Below are positions 1-10,447 of a DNA stretch of 50,351 bases, in pieces (within the stretch, counting starts at the first letter, position 1; the number at the start of each line of letters is the position of its first letter). This DNA is from Caenispirillum salinarum AK4 (lineage in GTDB: Bacteria > Pseudomonadota > Alphaproteobacteria > Rhodospirillales > Rhodospirillaceae). Under the pieces are notes generated by a model. The model was not told the DNA's origin and did no database searches. It saw only the letters and a list, made by a program, of their open reading frames with translations. The stretch lies in NCBI RefSeq assembly GCF_000315795.1, contig NZ_ANHY01000030.1, positions 1-50,351 on the forward strand. Reading direction: 5' to 3'. Made by a program: the position numbers and the translations under genes.

Positions 1-90
1 TCCAAAGGGTGGCCCCCCGCCCGCGCCCCCGGGGCCCCGGCCGGGGGGGGGGGGGGGGGGGGGGCCCGACCCCCCCCCCCCCCCGCCTCC
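1..90. other. Low-complexity contig end, probable artefact
   Basis: The first 90 or so bases are runs of C and G, including an uninterrupted G run of more than 20 followed by a C run. This is unlike the rest of the window and resembles poly-G read artefacts or a badly resolved assembly edge. No coding signal is credible here. The stretch from about 91 to 213 is ordinary sequence and acts as the leader of the first gene. Confidence 0.75.
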
Positions 91-213
91 ATTTCCGGAA
101 ACCTTCTTTAACACCAGGAAAACAACGCTCGCCCCCGCTGGGCTCAACCGTTACTCTCCCAGGCAACACCGGCCTCCGCAGCCGGCACATCAGATTTGGG
201 AGACCGACCGTCC

Positions 214-1857
214 ATGGCGAGCATCAGCGAGGTCCTGCTCAGCGCCCTGAAGGATCACGGCGCGCGGGAAATCTTCGGCATTCCGGGCGATTTCGCCCTG
301 CCCTTCTTCCGCTACATCGAATCCACCGGCATTCTGCCGCTGTACTGCCTGAGCCACGAGCCCGGAGTCGGCTTCGCGGCGGACGCGGCGGCGCGCATTC
401 ACAAGGGCATCGGCGTCGCCTGCGTTACCTACGGCGCCGGCGCGCTGAACATGGTGAACCCGGTGGCCGGGGCGTATTCCGAGAAGACCCCGCTTGTGGT
501 CATCTCGGGCGCACCGGGCAAGGGCGAGAAGGGGCGCGGCCTGCTGCTGCACCACCAGGCCAAGACCATCGAGAGCCAGTTCAAGGTCTACCAGGAAATC
601 ACCTGCGCGCAGGCCGTGCTGGACGACGCCCGCACCGCGCCGCGGGAGATCGCCCGCGTGCTGCGCGCCTGTATCGACGAAAGCCGCCCCGTTTACATCG
701 AGATCCCCCGCGACATGGTGGCCGAGCCCTGCGAGCCGGTGGAGCCCCTGCCCCGCCGCCGCGCAGAGCCCGATGCCGTGGCCGCCTGCGCCGCCGAAAT
801 CCTGGAGAAGCTGAAGACCGCCTCGGCACCGGCGCTGCTGATCGGCGTTGAGGTGCGCCGCCACGACATCGAGGACGAGGTCGCGCGCCTCGCCCGGCGC
901 CTCAACATTCCTGTCGCCACCACATTCATGGGCCGCGGCCTGCTGGCCGGGACCGACGCGCCGCTGGTCGGTGTCTACATGGGGCTCGCCGGCAAGCCCG
1001 ATGTGCGCGACATCATCGAGGATGCCGACGCGCTGCTGGCGCTGGGCGTCATCCTGTCGGACACCAACTTCGGCGTCTCGGGCCGCAACATCGACTTGCG
1101 CCGCGCCGTCATCGCCGCCGATGGCGAGGTCGGCCTTGGCTATCACAAGTATCCCGGCATCCCGCTTGCCGACCTGGTGGAGGAACTGCTGCGCCAGGCC
1201 GAGGAACCCGGCGCGGCCGCCGCCGCCCGCAAGCCCTCGCCGCAGATCTGCCCCGAGGGACTGGAGGCCGACGACACCCCCGTCGGCCCCATGGACATCG
1301 CGCGGGCCGTCAACGACCTGTTCAAGGCCCATGGGCCCATGCCCATCGCCGCCGACATGGGCGACTGCCTGTTTACCGCCATGGACATGCACAACACGGC
1401 CCTTGTCGCACCCGGCTACTACGCCACCATGGGCTTTGGCGTGCCTGCCGGCCTGGGCGTGGCGGCGGCGACGGGCGAGCGTCCGCTGATCCTGGTGGGC
1501 GACGGCGCCTTCCAGATGACGGGGTGGGAGTTGGGCAACTGCAACGCCAACGGATGGGCGCCCATCGTGATCGTCTTCAACAACGCCAGTTGGGAAATGC
1601 TGCGCACCTTCCAGCCCGAGGGCAGCTACAACAACCTGGCCGAATGGCGCTTCGCCGACCTGGCCCAGGCCCTGAACGGCCGGGGCCACCGGGCGACGAC
1701 GCGGGCGGAGTTGAAGAAGGCGCTTGATGCCGCCGTGGCCGATGCCGAGCGGTTCCACCTGATCGAGGTGATGCTGGAGCGCGGCGCCATTTCCGACACG
1801 CTGTCGCGCTTCGTGGCGACCATCAAGGGCAGCAACGCCCCGCCGCGCACCGAATAG
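214..1857 (+). CDS. ipdC: Phenylpyruvate/indolepyruvate decarboxylase (ThDP enzyme)
   Basis: A 547-residue thiamine-diphosphate 2-oxoacid decarboxylase with the usual order of pyrimidine-binding, central and pyrophosphate-binding domains. The N-terminal HEPGVGFAADAAAR stretch carries the catalytic glutamate region, and GDGAFQMTGWELGN followed by FNNASWEML is the GDG-X-NN ThDP/Mg site. From memory the sequence runs closely alongside Azospirillum brasilense IpdC, which was shown to act as a phenylpyruvate decarboxylase that also takes indole-3-pyruvate and so feeds indole-acetic acid synthesis. The ATG at 214 follows GGGAG at about 198-202; an upstream in-frame TTG at 196 is less likely because it overlaps that site. 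Substrate preference (phenylpyruvate or indolepyruvate) cannot be settled by reading. A co-directional antiporter gene follows after 85 bases. Confidence 0.85.
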   Translation: MASISEVLLSALKDHGAREIFGIPGDFALPFFRYIESTGILPLYCLSHEPGVGFAADAAARIHKGIGVACVTYGAGALNMVNPVAGAYSEKTPLVVISGAPGKGEKGRGLLLHHQAKTIESQFKVYQEITCAQAVLDDARTAPREIARVLRACIDESRPVYIEIPRDMVAEPCEPVEPLPRRRAEPDAVAACAAEILEKLKTASAPALLIGVEVRRHDIEDEVARLARRLNIPVATTFMGRGLLAGTDAPLVGVYMGLAGKPDVRDIIEDADALLALGVILSDTNFGVSGRNIDLRRAVIAADGEVGLGYHKYPGIPLADLVEELLRQAEEPGAAAAARKPSPQICPEGLEADDTPVGPMDIARAVNDLFKAHGPMPIAADMGDCLFTAMDMHNTALVAPGYYATMGFGVPAGLGVAAATGERPLILVGDGAFQMTGWELGNCNANGWAPIVIVFNNASWEMLRTFQPEGSYNNLAEWRFADLAQALNGRGHRATTRAELKKALDAAVADAERFHLIEVMLERGAISDTLSRFVATIKGSNAPPRTE

Positions 1858-1942
1858 GCCCGGCCCGCGCCGCTCGCTCCGCACCGGACGCGAGCGGCGC
1901 CCGGCTCTCCCGCGTTGCTGGACTGGCAGACGTGAGGGGAGC

Positions 1943-3214
1943 ATGAGCATCGATACCTATGCAGCGGCGATTGCCGGCATCGGCCTCCTGATCCTCCTCG
2001 TCGCCTGGGTTCCGCTTGTCATCCGCCGGATGCCGCTGTCGCTGCCCATGATCTGCATGGGGCTGGGCGTTCTGCTGGACCTCCTGCTCGGCCCGGGCGT
2101 GACGATGGATTTCCGGGCACACCCGGCCCTTACCGAGCGCCTGACCGAATTGCTGGTCCTGATTTCGCTCACCAGCGCGGGCCTGCGCATCGACGAGCGG
2201 CTGCCGCTGCGCCAATGGCGCGCCACCTTCCTGCTGCTGGGCGTGACCATGCCGCTGTCCATCGTGACGGGCGCGCTGGTCGGCGGCTCCATGCTCGGCC
2301 TGTCGCTGGCCACGGCGCTGCTTCTGGGCGCGGTGCTTGCACCCACCGACCCGGTGCTGGCGGGCGACGTGCAGGTCGGGCCGCCCCGGTCCGGTCCCGG
2401 CGGCCACGCCCGCTTCACCCTGACCACGGAAGCCGGACTGAACGACGGCCTCGCCTTCCCGTTCGTCTGGTTCGCCATCGGGGCTGCGACCTACGAGGGC
2501 CTGGGCGGCGACTGGACGCTCGGCTGGCTCGCCTACGACGTCGGCTGGCGGATCGCCGCCGGGTGCGCCGCCGGCTGGGCCGTGGGCTGGCTGCTCGGCT
2601 GGCTGACGTTCCGCCACCCGCGCAGGTTCCACCTCGCCGCCAGCCGGCGCGGATTCGTCTCGCTCGGGATCACCTTCCTGTCCTACGGCGTGGCGGAGCT
2701 GGTCCACGGCTACGGCTTTCTTGCAGTGTTCCTGGCCGCCCTCATGGTGCGTCGGACCGAGCAGCGCTATGAACACACCTTCGTCCACGACCTCCATCAG
2801 TTCACCGACCAGATAGAGCACCTGATGATGATGGGGCTGCTCATCATCTTCGGCTTCAACCTGACGGGCGGTCTCCTCGCCCCGCTGACCTGGAGCGACA
2901 TGCTCGTCTGCCTGGTGCTGGTCGTCGTGGTGCGCCCCGCCTGCGGGCTTGTCGGCCTGGCGGTCTCCGGCCAGGGCTGGCGCGAGGCGCTTGTGACGTC
3001 GTTCTTCGGCGTCCGGGGCGTGGGGTCGTTCTTTTACCTCGCCTTCGGCATCAACCACGCCGGTTTCGCCGACGTGGAGCGGACCTGGGCAATCGTGTCC
3101 TGTACGGTCGCGATCTCCATCGTGCTGCACGGCTTGCTGTCGACGCCGGTCATGGACTGGCTGGACCGTGCCGTGCGCGCCAAACGGAAACAGGTCGCGG
3201 AAAACGATGGCTGA
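1943..3214 (+). CDS. CPA1-family Na+/H+ antiporter
   Basis: A 423-residue polytopic membrane protein with about a dozen hydrophobic segments. The central LAPTDPVLAGDVQVG stretch contains the conserved aspartate of the NhaP/CPA1 ion-binding site, and LTTEAGLNDGLAFP is the paired acidic helix. These are hallmarks of Na+(K+)/H+ exchangers of Pfam family PF00999. It would exchange cytoplasmic cations for protons across the inner membrane for pH or salt homeostasis. The ATG is preceded by GGGGAG at a good distance. It may be co-transcribed with the decarboxylase upstream, and a bidirectional terminator lies about 50 bases downstream. The exact exchanged cation is not readable from sequence. Confidence 0.85.
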   Translation: MSIDTYAAAIAGIGLLILLVAWVPLVIRRMPLSLPMICMGLGVLLDLLLGPGVTMDFRAHPALTERLTELLVLISLTSAGLRIDERLPLRQWRATFLLLGVTMPLSIVTGALVGGSMLGLSLATALLLGAVLAPTDPVLAGDVQVGPPRSGPGGHARFTLTTEAGLNDGLAFPFVWFAIGAATYEGLGGDWTLGWLAYDVGWRIAAGCAAGWAVGWLLGWLTFRHPRRFHLAASRRGFVSLGITFLSYGVAELVHGYGFLAVFLAALMVRRTEQRYEHTFVHDLHQFTDQIEHLMMMGLLIIFGFNLTGGLLAPLTWSDMLVCLVLVVVVRPACGLVGLAVSGQGWREALVTSFFGVRGVGSFFYLAFGINHAGFADVERTWAIVSCTVAISIVLHGLLSTPVMDWLDRAVRAKRKQVAENDG

Positions 3215-3267
3215 ACCTGGGCGGCCTTGCGCGGCCGTACCGCCACCAAATGACGAAAGTAAAAGAG

Positions 3268-3300
3268 AAAAGGCCGGATGCGGTGGGCACCCGGCCTTTT
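3268..3300. terminator. Bidirectional intrinsic terminator
   Basis: AAAAGGCCGG (3268-3277) pairs with CCGGCCTTTT (3291-3300) around a 13-base loop. The T and A runs serve both strands, so it can end the antiporter transcript and the convergent helicase transcript. Confidence 0.85.
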
Positions 3301-3327
3301 CGTATCGCCATTCCGGCGGTCAGTCGG

Positions 3328-5826
<2,499 letters not shown>

Positions 5827-6070
5827 GCGAATAAAGTCTGGCCTTTTAGGATTTGGCGGGGGCGGCTGTTCGGCCCGTGTAAAGGCAACGCGCGGCCCAG
5901 GGCCAAATTGGTTTGTGCCCGGATAATAGAGCGCCACGGCCCGCTGTCAACGATCGCAAGAAAAAGCTGAACCGGCGCGCCTTGGCGAGGCCCGTGAATT
6001 GGTCTACCGTTCGTGGAACCGCGCGCCGCCCCAAGGGCCGGAAACGACGCGAAAAGCCAGGAGGACCGCC

Positions 6071-6616
6071 ATGTTGATGACTGCCGACCAGTCGTCCCTG
6101 CTCATCGTCGACGTGCAGGAAAAATTGTGCCCCGTCATGGACGACCCGCGCGCCGTCATCCACAACTGCGGCCGCCTGATGAAGGGCGCGGCGCGGCTGG
6201 ACGTGCCGGTGACGGTTTCGGAACAATACCCCAAGGGCCTGGGCCCGACCATGGTGGACCTGCGCGACCTGACGGCGCCGGAGAACTTTCTGGAAAAAAC
6301 CTCGTTCTCCTGCGCCGGCGCTCCCAACATCGTGGAGCGCCTGCGGGGCCTGGACCGTCCCAAGGTAATCGTCGCGGGCATCGAAACCCACGTATGCGTC
6401 TGCCAGACCGCGCTGGGCCTGCTGCAGAGCGGCTACGAGGTCTTCGTGGTGGCCGACGCCTGCTCGTCCCGCCATCCTCGGGACCGCGAGGCCGGTCTCG
6501 AACGTATGCAGGCCAGCGGCGTGCGCATCGTGCCGACGGAAAGCGTGCTGTTCGAGTGGCTCGGCGACGCCCGGCACGACGCGTTCCGCGAGATAAGCCA
6601 GACGCTCATCAAGTAA
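6071..6616 (+). CDS. Isochorismatase-family cysteine hydrolase
   Basis: A 181-residue soluble hydrolase of the isochorismatase/nicotinamidase superfamily. The catalytic triad is visible as Asp14 in LLIVDVQEK, Lys76 in FLEKTSFSC and Cys109 in GIETHVCVCQTA. Family members hydrolyse amide or vinyl-ether bonds; with no pathway partner beside it, the substrate cannot be named. It resembles the short YcaC-like or mammalian ISOC-like branch. The ATG at 6071 lies behind the strong CAGGAGG site at 6058-6064, although the frame is open further upstream. It is followed 53 bases later by a co-directional alpha/beta hydrolase and may share its transcript. Confidence 0.8.
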   Translation: MLMTADQSSLLIVDVQEKLCPVMDDPRAVIHNCGRLMKGAARLDVPVTVSEQYPKGLGPTMVDLRDLTAPENFLEKTSFSCAGAPNIVERLRGLDRPKVIVAGIETHVCVCQTALGLLQSGYEVFVVADACSSRHPRDREAGLERMQASGVRIVPTESVLFEWLGDARHDAFREISQTLIK

Positions 6617-6669
6617 CACCGCCCGAATACATTTTCGATACCCCCATATAAGAAACGGGAGATTACCGC

Positions 6670-7371
6670 ATGTCCAAGACTCCGCTCGTGCTGGTGCCGG
6701 GCCTGCTGACCGACGACGAACTGTTCGCGCCGCAGGTGGATGCACTGGCCGACGAGGCCGACATCACCATCGCCGACGTCGCCAACGACGACAGCATGGA
6801 GGGCTTCGCCGCGCGCCTGCTGAAGGACGCGCCCCAGCGCTTCGCCATCGCCGGACTGTCCATGGGCGGCTACATCGCGCAGGAGGTGATGCGCCAGGCG
6901 CCGGAGCGGGTCACGGGCCTTGGCCTTCTCGACACCAACGCGCGGGCCGACCGGCCCGAGCAGCAGGAGGCCCGCCGCAAGTACATGGAGCGCGCCGAAA
7001 GCGGCGACTTCGACATCGTGTGCGACGAGATGTGGCCCATGCTGGTCGCGCCCGGCCGCACCGGCGACGAGGCGCTGAAGGCGCGCGTCGCGGCCATGGC
7101 GGCCCGCGTGGGCGTGGTCGGGTTCCTCAAGCAGCAGGAAGCCATCATCAACCGTCCCGACGGACGCGGCGATCTTTCCAACGTGACGGTGCCCGCGCTG
7201 GTGCTGTGCGGTGCCGAGGATCAGATGACTCCGCCCAAGGTCCACCAGGAAATGGTCGACAAGCTGCCCGACGCCCAGTACGTGGAGATCGAGGGCTGCG
7301 GCCACCTTTCCACCCTGGAAGCGCCGGAAAAGGTGAACGAGGCCATGCGCGCGTGGCTCGCCCGCCTGTAG
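6670..7371 (+). CDS. Alpha/beta-fold hydrolase
   Basis: A 233-residue serine hydrolase with the nucleophile elbow GLSMGG (Ser64), the acid in GAEDQMTP (Asp184) and the base in GCGHLSTLE (His212), which is a complete catalytic triad. There is no signal peptide, so it acts in the cytoplasm. Length and order match small esterase or carbon-carbon hydrolase families; the substrate is unknown. A GGGAG site lies before the ATG at 6670. It follows the isochorismatase-like gene and ends just before a strong intrinsic terminator, so the two hydrolases probably form one short operon. Confidence 0.8.
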   Translation: MSKTPLVLVPGLLTDDELFAPQVDALADEADITIADVANDDSMEGFAARLLKDAPQRFAIAGLSMGGYIAQEVMRQAPERVTGLGLLDTNARADRPEQQEARRKYMERAESGDFDIVCDEMWPMLVAPGRTGDEALKARVAAMAARVGVVGFLKQQEAIINRPDGRGDLSNVTVPALVLCGAEDQMTPPKVHQEMVDKLPDAQYVEIEGCGHLSTLEAPEKVNEAMRAWLARL

Positions 7372-7404
7372 TCCTTCGACCGGCCGGATAAGGCCCCTTC
7401 ACAG

Positions 7405-7444
7405 CCCCCGCTTTCAACGGCATGAAAGCGGGGGTGATTTTTTT
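7405..7444 (+). terminator. Intrinsic terminator
   Basis: An 11-bp perfect stem, CCCCCGCTTTC (7405-7415) with GAAAGCGGGGG (7424-7434), has an 8-base loop and is followed by a run of seven T at 7438-7444. It ends the hydrolase operon. Confidence 0.92.
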
Positions 7445-7504
7445 GCTACGCTGCGCTAGTAGTAGCCTTACCGTATGGCGTAGGCGCGAAGAGAAGGAGG
7501 GGTC

Positions 7505-8485
7505 TTGGCCCGCTCGGAGAGCGATACGAAACCGGCCAGGGGTCTTTTGGGGCGTCTGCGGCGGGGCAAAAAGGAACGCGCGCAGGCCGACGCCTCCGCC
7601 GCGCGTGCCACCGCCGCGGCGGAGGCGCGCAAGAAAAGCCTGTACAAGCCCGAACGCCCTCCGGAAAAACCCATCGACCCGGCCTGGCCGCCCCACCGGG
7701 TGCGCCTGATGGATCGCTTGTGGGGCATGGGACACAGCCTGCCCGGCGGCGACGAATACATCCTGGAGCAGTTCCGCGTCTTCTCGCCGTCGAGCGCCAT
7801 GTCCATGTTGCAGGTCAACGCCGGCATGGGCGGCGACGGGCGCTCGCTGGCGCTGAACTTCGGCACCTGGGTGACCAGCATCGAGGTGTCCGATCCGCTG
7901 GTCGAAAGCGGCATGAAGGAAAGCTACAAGCACGGCCTGGAGAAAAAGGCACCGGTCATTTCCTTCAACCCCGAGCGCATGAAGGTCCGCCCCAACGGCT
8001 TCGACGTCGTGTTCTCGCGCCTGGGGCTGCACCGGCTGCCGGACAAGGAGAAGACCATCGAGCAGATGTGCGCCGGCGTGAAGCCGGCCGGCCACCTGCT
8101 GCTGATCGAGTTCATGCCCGGCGACAAGCCCGACCCCGGCGCACTGGAACACTGGGCGGAGAACGAGCCCTCGCGCCCCCACCTCATCCCCGGCCCGCGG
8201 CTGGCCGAACTGATCCGGGCAGAGGACATGGACCTGCGCGTGGTTCAGGACGTCAGCCCCGATTACCGCAAGATGGTGATGCAGGGCTTCGCCACCCTCA
8301 TGGCCGGCCTCAAGAAGAAGCACCTGCAGGAAGACCGGGAGCTTGGCGTTGCGCTGATGCGCGAGGCGGAAATCTGGATGCGGCGCCTGGCGCTGATGGA
8401 TTCCGGGGTGCTGAAGATCGTGCGGTTTCACGCCATCGCGCCGGCCAGCAAGCGCAAGAAGAAGAAACCGCCGGAACTTTCCTGA
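7505..8485 (+). CDS. SAM-dependent methyltransferase-like protein
   Basis: A 326-residue protein whose first 60 or so residues are rich in Arg, Lys and Ala (RLRRGKKER) and are probably disordered or nucleic-acid-facing. The central part has a Rossmann-like start (MLQVNAGMGGDGRSLALNF) followed by SIEVSD, VVFSRLGLHRL and LLLIEFMPG, which is the layout of a class I methyltransferase with motif I, an acidic ribose-binding residue and motif IV-VI positions. The C-terminus ends in a KRKKKKPP basic patch. The TTG at 7505 follows AAGGAGG (7494-7500) and is the best start; the first in-frame ATG is about 65 codons in. Substrate and pathway are unknown. It sits between a terminator and the rpmJ promoter, so it is probably monocistronic. 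Confidence 0.6.
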   Translation: MARSESDTKPARGLLGRLRRGKKERAQADASAARATAAAEARKKSLYKPERPPEKPIDPAWPPHRVRLMDRLWGMGHSLPGGDEYILEQFRVFSPSSAMSMLQVNAGMGGDGRSLALNFGTWVTSIEVSDPLVESGMKESYKHGLEKKAPVISFNPERMKVRPNGFDVVFSRLGLHRLPDKEKTIEQMCAGVKPAGHLLLIEFMPGDKPDPGALEHWAENEPSRPHLIPGPRLAELIRAEDMDLRVVQDVSPDYRKMVMQGFATLMAGLKKKHLQEDRELGVALMREAEIWMRRLALMDSGVLKIVRFHAIAPASKRKKKKPPELS

Positions 8486-8525
8486 TTTTCCTGCCGGAAG
8501 CGGGCGGAAAAGCCCCATTCCGGCG

Positions 8526-8554
8526 TTGACACACCGGGGGCGCGACCGTATGGT
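8526..8554 (+). promoter_or_regulatory. Sigma-70 promoter of rpmJ
   Basis: A perfect -35 hexamer TTGACA (8526-8531), a 17-base spacer and the -10 hexamer TATGGT (8549-8554) lie 45 bases upstream of the ribosomal protein gene. This is one of the clearest promoters in the window. Confidence 0.85.
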
Positions 8555-8599
8555 GCGCGCTCTCTTTTGATCGGAACCCAGGGCTTCGAGGAACTGGTT

Positions 8600-8725
8600 A
8601 TGAAGGTGCGCAACTCTCTGAAGTCGGCCAAGACCCGCGACAAGAACTGCCGCGTCGTGCGTCGTAAAGGCCGTGTCTACGTCATCAACAAGAAGAACCC
8701 GCGTTTCAAGGCCCGCCAGGGCTGA
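8600..8725 (+). CDS. rpmJ: 50S ribosomal protein L36, zinc-free type
   Basis: A 41-residue basic protein that begins [16 protein letters not shown] and ends [12 protein letters not shown], typical of alphaproteobacterial L36 in the large ribosomal subunit. Only one cysteine is present, so the four-ligand zinc ribbon of classical L36 is absent and this is the Zn-independent (C-minus) form. The ATG at 8600 is followed by 41 codons and TGA. The gene has its own strong promoter and terminator, as expected for a highly expressed single-gene unit. Confidence 0.95.
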   Translation: MKVRNSLKSAKTRDKNCRVVRRKGRVYVINKKNPRFKARQG

Positions 8726-8798
8726 GGACAACGGCGGCCGCCATGGCCGCCGGCGGGGCCGGCCCGGTCCGGGATCGGTCTTCTTCGTCGACAGGACA

Positions 8799-8830
8799 CG
8801 AAAAAGCCGCGCGAAAGCGCGGCTTTTTCG
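8799..8830 (+). terminator. Intrinsic terminator after rpmJ
   Basis: GCCGCGC (8806-8812) and GCGCGGC (8817-8823) pair around a GAAA tetraloop, extended by A5/T5 tracts and ending in TTTTTCG. The symmetrical A/T tracts mean it could act on both strands. Confidence 0.92.
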
Positions 8831-8870
8831 TTTGCATGGTGAGCATAAAGCCTTAACGCATTGCTCGGCA

Positions 8871-8900
8871 TTGTTTCGGCACCCCCTTCCCCCATATGAT
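8871..8900 (+). promoter_or_regulatory. Candidate promoter of glcDEF
   Basis: TTGTTT (8871-8876), an 18-base spacer and TATGAT (8895-8900) precede glcD by about 50 bases. The -10 element is good and the -35 is moderate. Confidence 0.5.
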
Positions 8901-8953
8901 GTTCACAAGGACCGCCGACACGACGCGGCCGCATCAACCAGGGAGGAGCCGGC

Positions 8954-10441
8954 ATGAAAATGCCCGCACCGGACCAGGGCACCATCGCCCGCCGGTCGGA
9001 AATCGTCGAGGCGCTGCGCCGTATCGTTCCCGGCGAAGGCGTCATCGTCGATGAAGACGAGCTTCAGGCCTACGAGTGCGACGGCCTGACCGCCTACAAG
9101 CAACTGCCGCTGGTGGTCGTCCTGCCCGAAACGACGGAGCAGGTCAGCCGCGTCATGCGCTGGTGCCATGAAAACAACGTGAAGATCGTCCCGCGGGGCG
9201 CCGGCACCTCGCTGTCGGGCGGCTCGTTCCCGCTGGCCGATGCGGTGACCATCGGTCTTGGCAAGTTCAACAAGATCCTGGACGTCGACTTCGACAACCG
9301 CACCGTAGTCGCCCAGCCGGGCGTGACCAACCTGGCGATCACCTCAGCCGTGGCGCACGAAGGCTTCTATTACGCTCCCGATCCTTCCAGCCAGATCGCC
9401 TGCTCCATCGGCGGCAACGTGGCGGAGAACGCGGGCGGCGTGCACTGCCTGAAATACGGCCTGACCACCAACAACCTGCTGGGCCTGGAGATGGTCCTGC
9501 CCGATGGAGAGGTCGTGCGCCTGGGCGGCAAGCACCTGGATTCGGGCGGCTACGACCTCATGGGCATCGTCACGGGGTCGGAGGGGATGCTGGGCGTCAT
9601 CACCGAGTTGACCGTGCGCATCCTGAAAAGCCCGGAGACCGCAAAGGCCGTGCTCATGGGCTTCCCGTCGAACGAGCAGGCGGGCGACTGCGTGGCTGAC
9701 ATCATCGGCAACGGCATCATCCCCGCCGGGCTGGAGATGATGGACAAGCCGGCGATTCGCGCGGCGGAGGATTTCGTCCACGCCAACTACCCGCTGGACG
9801 TGGAAGCCCTGCTCATCTGCGAGCTGGACGGCCCCGCCGCCGAGGTCGAGCACCTGATCGAGCGGGTGGAGCAGATCGCCAAGGACAACGGCGCGACGGA
9901 GCTTCGCATCTCCCGCGACGACGCCGAGCGCGCCACCTTCTGGGCCGGGCGCAAGGCCGCCTTCCCCGCCGTCGGCCGCATCAGCCCCGACTACCTGTGC
10001 ATGGACGGCACCATCCCCCGCAAGGCCCTGCCCGAGGTGCTGCGGCGCATGCGCGAGATGTCCGACAAGTACGGCCTGCGGGTCGCCAACGTCTTCCACG
10101 CCGGAGACGGCAACCTGCATCCGCTGATCCTGTTCGACGCCAACCAGCCCGACGAGTTGGAAAAAGCCGAAGCCTTCGGCGCCGACATCCTGACCATGTG
10201 CGTGGAGGTCGGCGGCGTTCTGACCGGCGAGCATGGGGTGGGCATCGAGAAGCGCGACCTGATGCCGGTGATGTTCGGCGAGGACGACATCAAGCAGCAG
10301 CAGCGCATCAAGTGCGCCTTCGACCCCGACCACCTGGTGAATCCGGGCAAGGTCTACCCGACGCTCCATCGCTGCGCAGAATTGGGCAAGCTGCACGTCA
10401 CCGGCGGCCGCCTGCCGTTCCCGGACATCCCGCGTTTCTGA
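8954..10441 (+). CDS. glcD: Glycolate oxidase FAD subunit GlcD
   Basis: A 495-residue FAD-linked oxidase of the vanillyl-alcohol-oxidase fold. The FAD-binding part contains VPRGAGTSLSGGS, DPSSQIACSIGGNVAENAGG and GSEGMLGVITE; the C-terminal half contains HAGDGNLHP and GVLTGEHGVGIEKRD, the conserved His motifs of GlcD-like 2-hydroxyacid dehydrogenases. With GlcE and GlcF it oxidises glycolate to glyoxylate and passes electrons to the respiratory chain. The ATG follows GGGAGGAG at 8940-8947. It is the first gene of a tight glcDEF operon with a 6-base gap to glcE. No glcC-type regulator lies beside it. Confidence 0.93.
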   Translation: MKMPAPDQGTIARRSEIVEALRRIVPGEGVIVDEDELQAYECDGLTAYKQLPLVVVLPETTEQVSRVMRWCHENNVKIVPRGAGTSLSGGSFPLADAVTIGLGKFNKILDVDFDNRTVVAQPGVTNLAITSAVAHEGFYYAPDPSSQIACSIGGNVAENAGGVHCLKYGLTTNNLLGLEMVLPDGEVVRLGGKHLDSGGYDLMGIVTGSEGMLGVITELTVRILKSPETAKAVLMGFPSNEQAGDCVADIIGNGIIPAGLEMMDKPAIRAAEDFVHANYPLDVEALLICELDGPAAEVEHLIERVEQIAKDNGATELRISRDDAERATFWAGRKAAFPAVGRISPDYLCMDGTIPRKALPEVLRRMREMSDKYGLRVANVFHAGDGNLHPLILFDANQPDELEKAEAFGADILTMCVEVGGVLTGEHGVGIEKRDLMPVMFGEDDIKQQQRIKCAFDPDHLVNPGKVYPTLHRCAELGKLHVTGGRLPFPDIPRF

Positions 10442-10447
10442 GGCCCG

